From contig JAGBGU010000069.1 of NCBI GenBank assembly GCA_017935785.1, positions 1 to 64,000 on the forward strand: a DNA stretch of 64,000 bases. Direction: 5' to 3'. This DNA comes from Bacteroidaceae bacterium (GTDB lineage: Bacteria; Bacteroidota; Bacteroidia; Bacteroidales; Bacteroidaceae). Positions 62,295-64,000 of this stretch are shown here, piece by piece; within the stretch, counting starts at the first letter, position 1; every line of letters starts with the position of its first letter. Both the position numbers and the translations under genes were made by a program. Below the pieces are notes generated by a model. That model saw only the letters and a program-made list of their open reading frames with translations. It made no database searches and was not told where the DNA came from.

Positions 62295-63836
62295 TTAAAG
62301 CAGCTTCTTCAACACACTGGTAATGCTTACCTGGTCTTCGATGATTCCGCGCAGGTCGGCAATGGGCACACGCTTCTGCTCCATGGTATCGCGGAAACGC
62401 AGTGTCACGCAGTTATCCTTCAGTGTGTCATGGTCTACGGTTACGCAGAAAGGCGTACCAATGGCATCCTGACGACGGTAACGCTTTCCGATGGAATCCT
62501 TCTCGTCATACTTGCAGTTGAAGTGGAAACGAAGGTCTCTGATGATTTCCTCGGCCTTCTCGGGCAGTCCGTCCTTCTTCACCAGAGGCATCACGGCCAG
62601 CTTAACGGGAGCAAGAGCTGCAGGCAGATGAAGCACAACGCGTGTTTCGCCGTTCTCCAGTTTCTCCTCTTCATAGCTGTGGCACATTACGCTCAAGAAC
62701 ATACGGTCCACACCGATACTGGTCTCTATTACATACGGAGTGTAGCTCTCGTTGGTTTCGGGGTCGAAATACTCAATCTTCTTTCCGCAGTACTTGGCGT
62801 GCTGTGAGAGGTCGAAGTTAGTACGGCTGTGGATTCCCTCCACTTCCTTGAAACCGAAGGGCAGCTTGAACTCGATATCGGTTGCGGCATTGGCATAGTG
62901 TGCCAGTTTGTCGTGGTCATGGAAACGATAGTTCTCGGCGCCGAATCCAAGAGCCTGGTGCCACTTCATACGGGTCTCCTTCCATTTGGAGAACCAATCC
63001 AGTTCGGTTCCGGGCTTTACAAAGAACTGCATCTCCATCTGTTCAAACTCACGCATACGGAAGATGAACTGGCGAGCCACAATCTCGTTACGGAACGCCT
63101 TACCGATCTGTGCGATACCGAAGGGCAGCTTCATGCGGCCTGTCTTCTGTACGTTCATGTAGTTCACAAAGATTCCCTGAGCTGTTTCGGGGCGCAGATA
63201 AATCTTGCTTGCGCCGTCAGCAGTTGAGCCCATTTCGGTAGAGAACATGAGATTGAACTGGCGCACGTCCGTCCAGTTGCGTGTACCGCTGATGGGGCAT
63301 ACAATCTCCTCGTCAAGAATAATCTGGCGCAACTCATTCAGGTCGCTTTCATTCAGCGCCTTGGCAAAACGCTCGTGCAGTGCGTCGCGCTTGGCGGCAA
63401 TTTCCTGTACACGGGGACTGGTAGTGCGGAACTGTTCTTCGTTGAACTGGTCCTTGAAGCGTTTGGCGGCCTTGGCCACTTCCTTGTCTATCTTCTCGTC
63501 ATACTTTGCCAACTGTTCCTCGATAAGCACATCGGCACGATAACGCTTCTTGCTGTCGCGGTTGTCAATCAGAGGATCGTTGAACGCATCCACATGGCCG
63601 CTGGCCTTCCAAGTAGTGGGATGCATGAAGATGGCAGCATCGATACCCACGATATTCTCGTGCAGCAGCACCATGCTCTGCCACCAATATTGTTTGATAT
63701 TGTTTTTCAACTCCACACCGTTCTGACCGTAGTCATACACGGCACCCAGTCCGTCATAGATGTCGCTGCTGGGAAAAACAAAACCATATTCCTTACAATG
63801 TGAAACTATTTTCTTGAATACATCTTCCTGTGCCAT
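62295..63836 (-). CDS. glyQS: Glycyl-tRNA synthetase, dimeric type
   Basis: The 513-residue class II synthetase of the alpha2 (archaeal/eukaryote-like) kind. It has KIVSHCKEYGFVFPSSDIYDGLGAVYDYG (motif 1 region), TSPRVQEI, LMFSTEMGS, YLRPETAQGIFVN, GIAQIGKAFRNEI (motif 2) and IETSIGVDRMFLSVM (motif 3). The C-terminal anticodon domain is APVKLAVMPLVKKDGLPEKAEEI. It charges tRNA-Gly. Confidence 0.96.
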   Translation of the reverse strand: MAQEDVFKKIVSHCKEYGFVFPSSDIYDGLGAVYDYGQNGVELKNNIKQYWWQSMVLLHENIVGIDAAIFMHPTTWKASGHVDAFNDPLIDNRDSKKRYRADVLIEEQLAKYDEKIDKEVAKAAKRFKDQFNEEQFRTTSPRVQEIAAKRDALHERFAKALNESDLNELRQIILDEEIVCPISGTRNWTDVRQFNLMFSTEMGSTADGASKIYLRPETAQGIFVNYMNVQKTGRMKLPFGIAQIGKAFRNEIVARQFIFRMREFEQMEMQFFVKPGTELDWFSKWKETRMKWHQALGFGAENYRFHDHDKLAHYANAATDIEFKLPFGFKEVEGIHSRTNFDLSQHAKYCGKKIEYFDPETNESYTPYVIETSIGVDRMFLSVMCHSYEEEKLENGETRVVLHLPAALAPVKLAVMPLVKKDGLPEKAEEIIRDLRFHFNCKYDEKDSIGKRYRRQDAIGTPFCVTVDHDTLKDNCVTLRFRDTMEQKRVPIADLRGIIEDQVSITSVLKKLL

Positions 63837-63877
63837 AACACTAATTATGATTTATGCAAAATTTATTGATTTTCCGT

Positions 63878-63886
63878 GCAAAAGTA
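63878..63886 (-). promoter_or_regulatory. -7 box of glyQS
   Basis: Minus strand TACTTTTGC, 41 bp upstream of the glyQS ATG. Confidence 0.58.
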
Positions 63887-63909
63887 CGTGTTTTTTTTGG
63901 AAAAAGCAC

Positions 63910-63918
63910 TATATTTGC
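63910..63918 (+). promoter_or_regulatory. -7 box of the rightmost gene
   Basis: TATATTTGC, 18 bp before the ATG at 63937; divergent from the glyQS promoter. Confidence 0.58.
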
Positions 63919-63936
63919 ATTAAAATCTCAATAGCA

Positions 63937-64000
63937 ATGACAGACAACACAAAAAATACAGACGGCATAACGCATCATTTGAACCAAATGTACCAAAACT
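63937..64000 (+). CDS. parC: Start of a gyrase/topoisomerase IV subunit A gene (partial)
   Basis: Only 21 codons are visible, running off the right edge. They include THHLNQMYQN, which resembles the short N-terminal motif (HLSGMYQNWF) that opens Bacteroidales topoisomerase IV subunit A. The promoter at 63910-63918 supports a real start. With so little sequence the call is tentative. Confidence 0.5.
   Translation, partial: MTDNTKNTDGITHHLNQMYQN

Overview
The window looks like the chromosome of a member of the order Bacteroidales (Prevotellaceae/Bacteroidaceae-like). The evidence is: Bacteroidetes-type promoters (-7 box TAnnTTTG, sometimes with a TTG -33 box 19-20 bp upstream) in front of many genes; almost no Shine-Dalgarno sites; a SusC-type TonB receptor; many secreted glycoside hydrolases; and homologs of gliding/type IX secretion components (GldH, PorE, PorT). 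I cannot name the species.

Layout. 1-3.5 kb: the 5' end of a SusC-like receptor, a BspA-type leucine-rich-repeat gene with a damaged 5' end, and repeat-rich DNA. 3.6-8.4 kb: a GH97 glycosidase and a glmM-nagA amino-sugar operon. 8.6-16 kb: a small outer-membrane protein, then a single-domain purH followed by mreB-mreC-mreD-mrdA-rodA, the cell-elongation operon. 16-19.5 kb: a 41-bp-period hairpin array, an unrecognised membrane protein, and an AT-richer cassette of a short-chain dehydrogenase plus an AMP-forming ligase. 19.6-25.5 kb (minus): GH51 arabinofuranosidase-metF-holB-ricT-gldH. 25.6-30.8 kb: topB, a PorE-like OmpA lipoprotein and a phosphoesterase. 31.3-41.6 kb: a carbohydrate block (GH43, GH5, GH20, GH78) ending in a GH78 - Gfo/Idh/MocA oxidoreductase - HEAT/3-keto-glycoside hydrolase operon. 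41.8-43.9 kb: an AraC regulator, a chloramphenicol-acetyltransferase-family protein and a small Cys-containing protein. 44-53.2 kb: housekeeping genes (DUF4837 lipoprotein, tRNA, lptG-ribBA, aminotransferase, ferredoxin, porT, a split 5'-nucleotidase, rplS). 53.2-55.7 kb: gene debris, an AAA/DUF4143 ATPase and repeats. 55.7-64 kb: PAP2 phosphatase, asd, antiporter-lolD-cvfB, FKBP lipoprotein, glycyl-tRNA synthetase and the start of parC.

The most unusual signal is non-coding. In three gaps between the 3' ends of convergent genes (about 3.17-3.25, 43.92-44.00 and 55.58-55.66 kb) there are four short palindromes whose centres are spaced by 22 bp (exactly in two arrays, 22-23 bp in the third). 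The palindrome sequences differ between arrays. In the 43.9 kb array, unit 1 is the exact reverse complement of unit 3, and unit 2 of unit 4 (order A-B-A'-B'). A related five-hairpin array with 41-bp spacing follows rodA. Next in interest are the oxidoreductase/3-keto-hydrolase operon attached to a rhamnosidase-family enzyme, the SDR + AMP-ligase cassette, and three small elements with perfect or near-perfect terminal inverted repeats.

All calls come from reading the sequence. Family names rest on recognised motifs, not on database searches.
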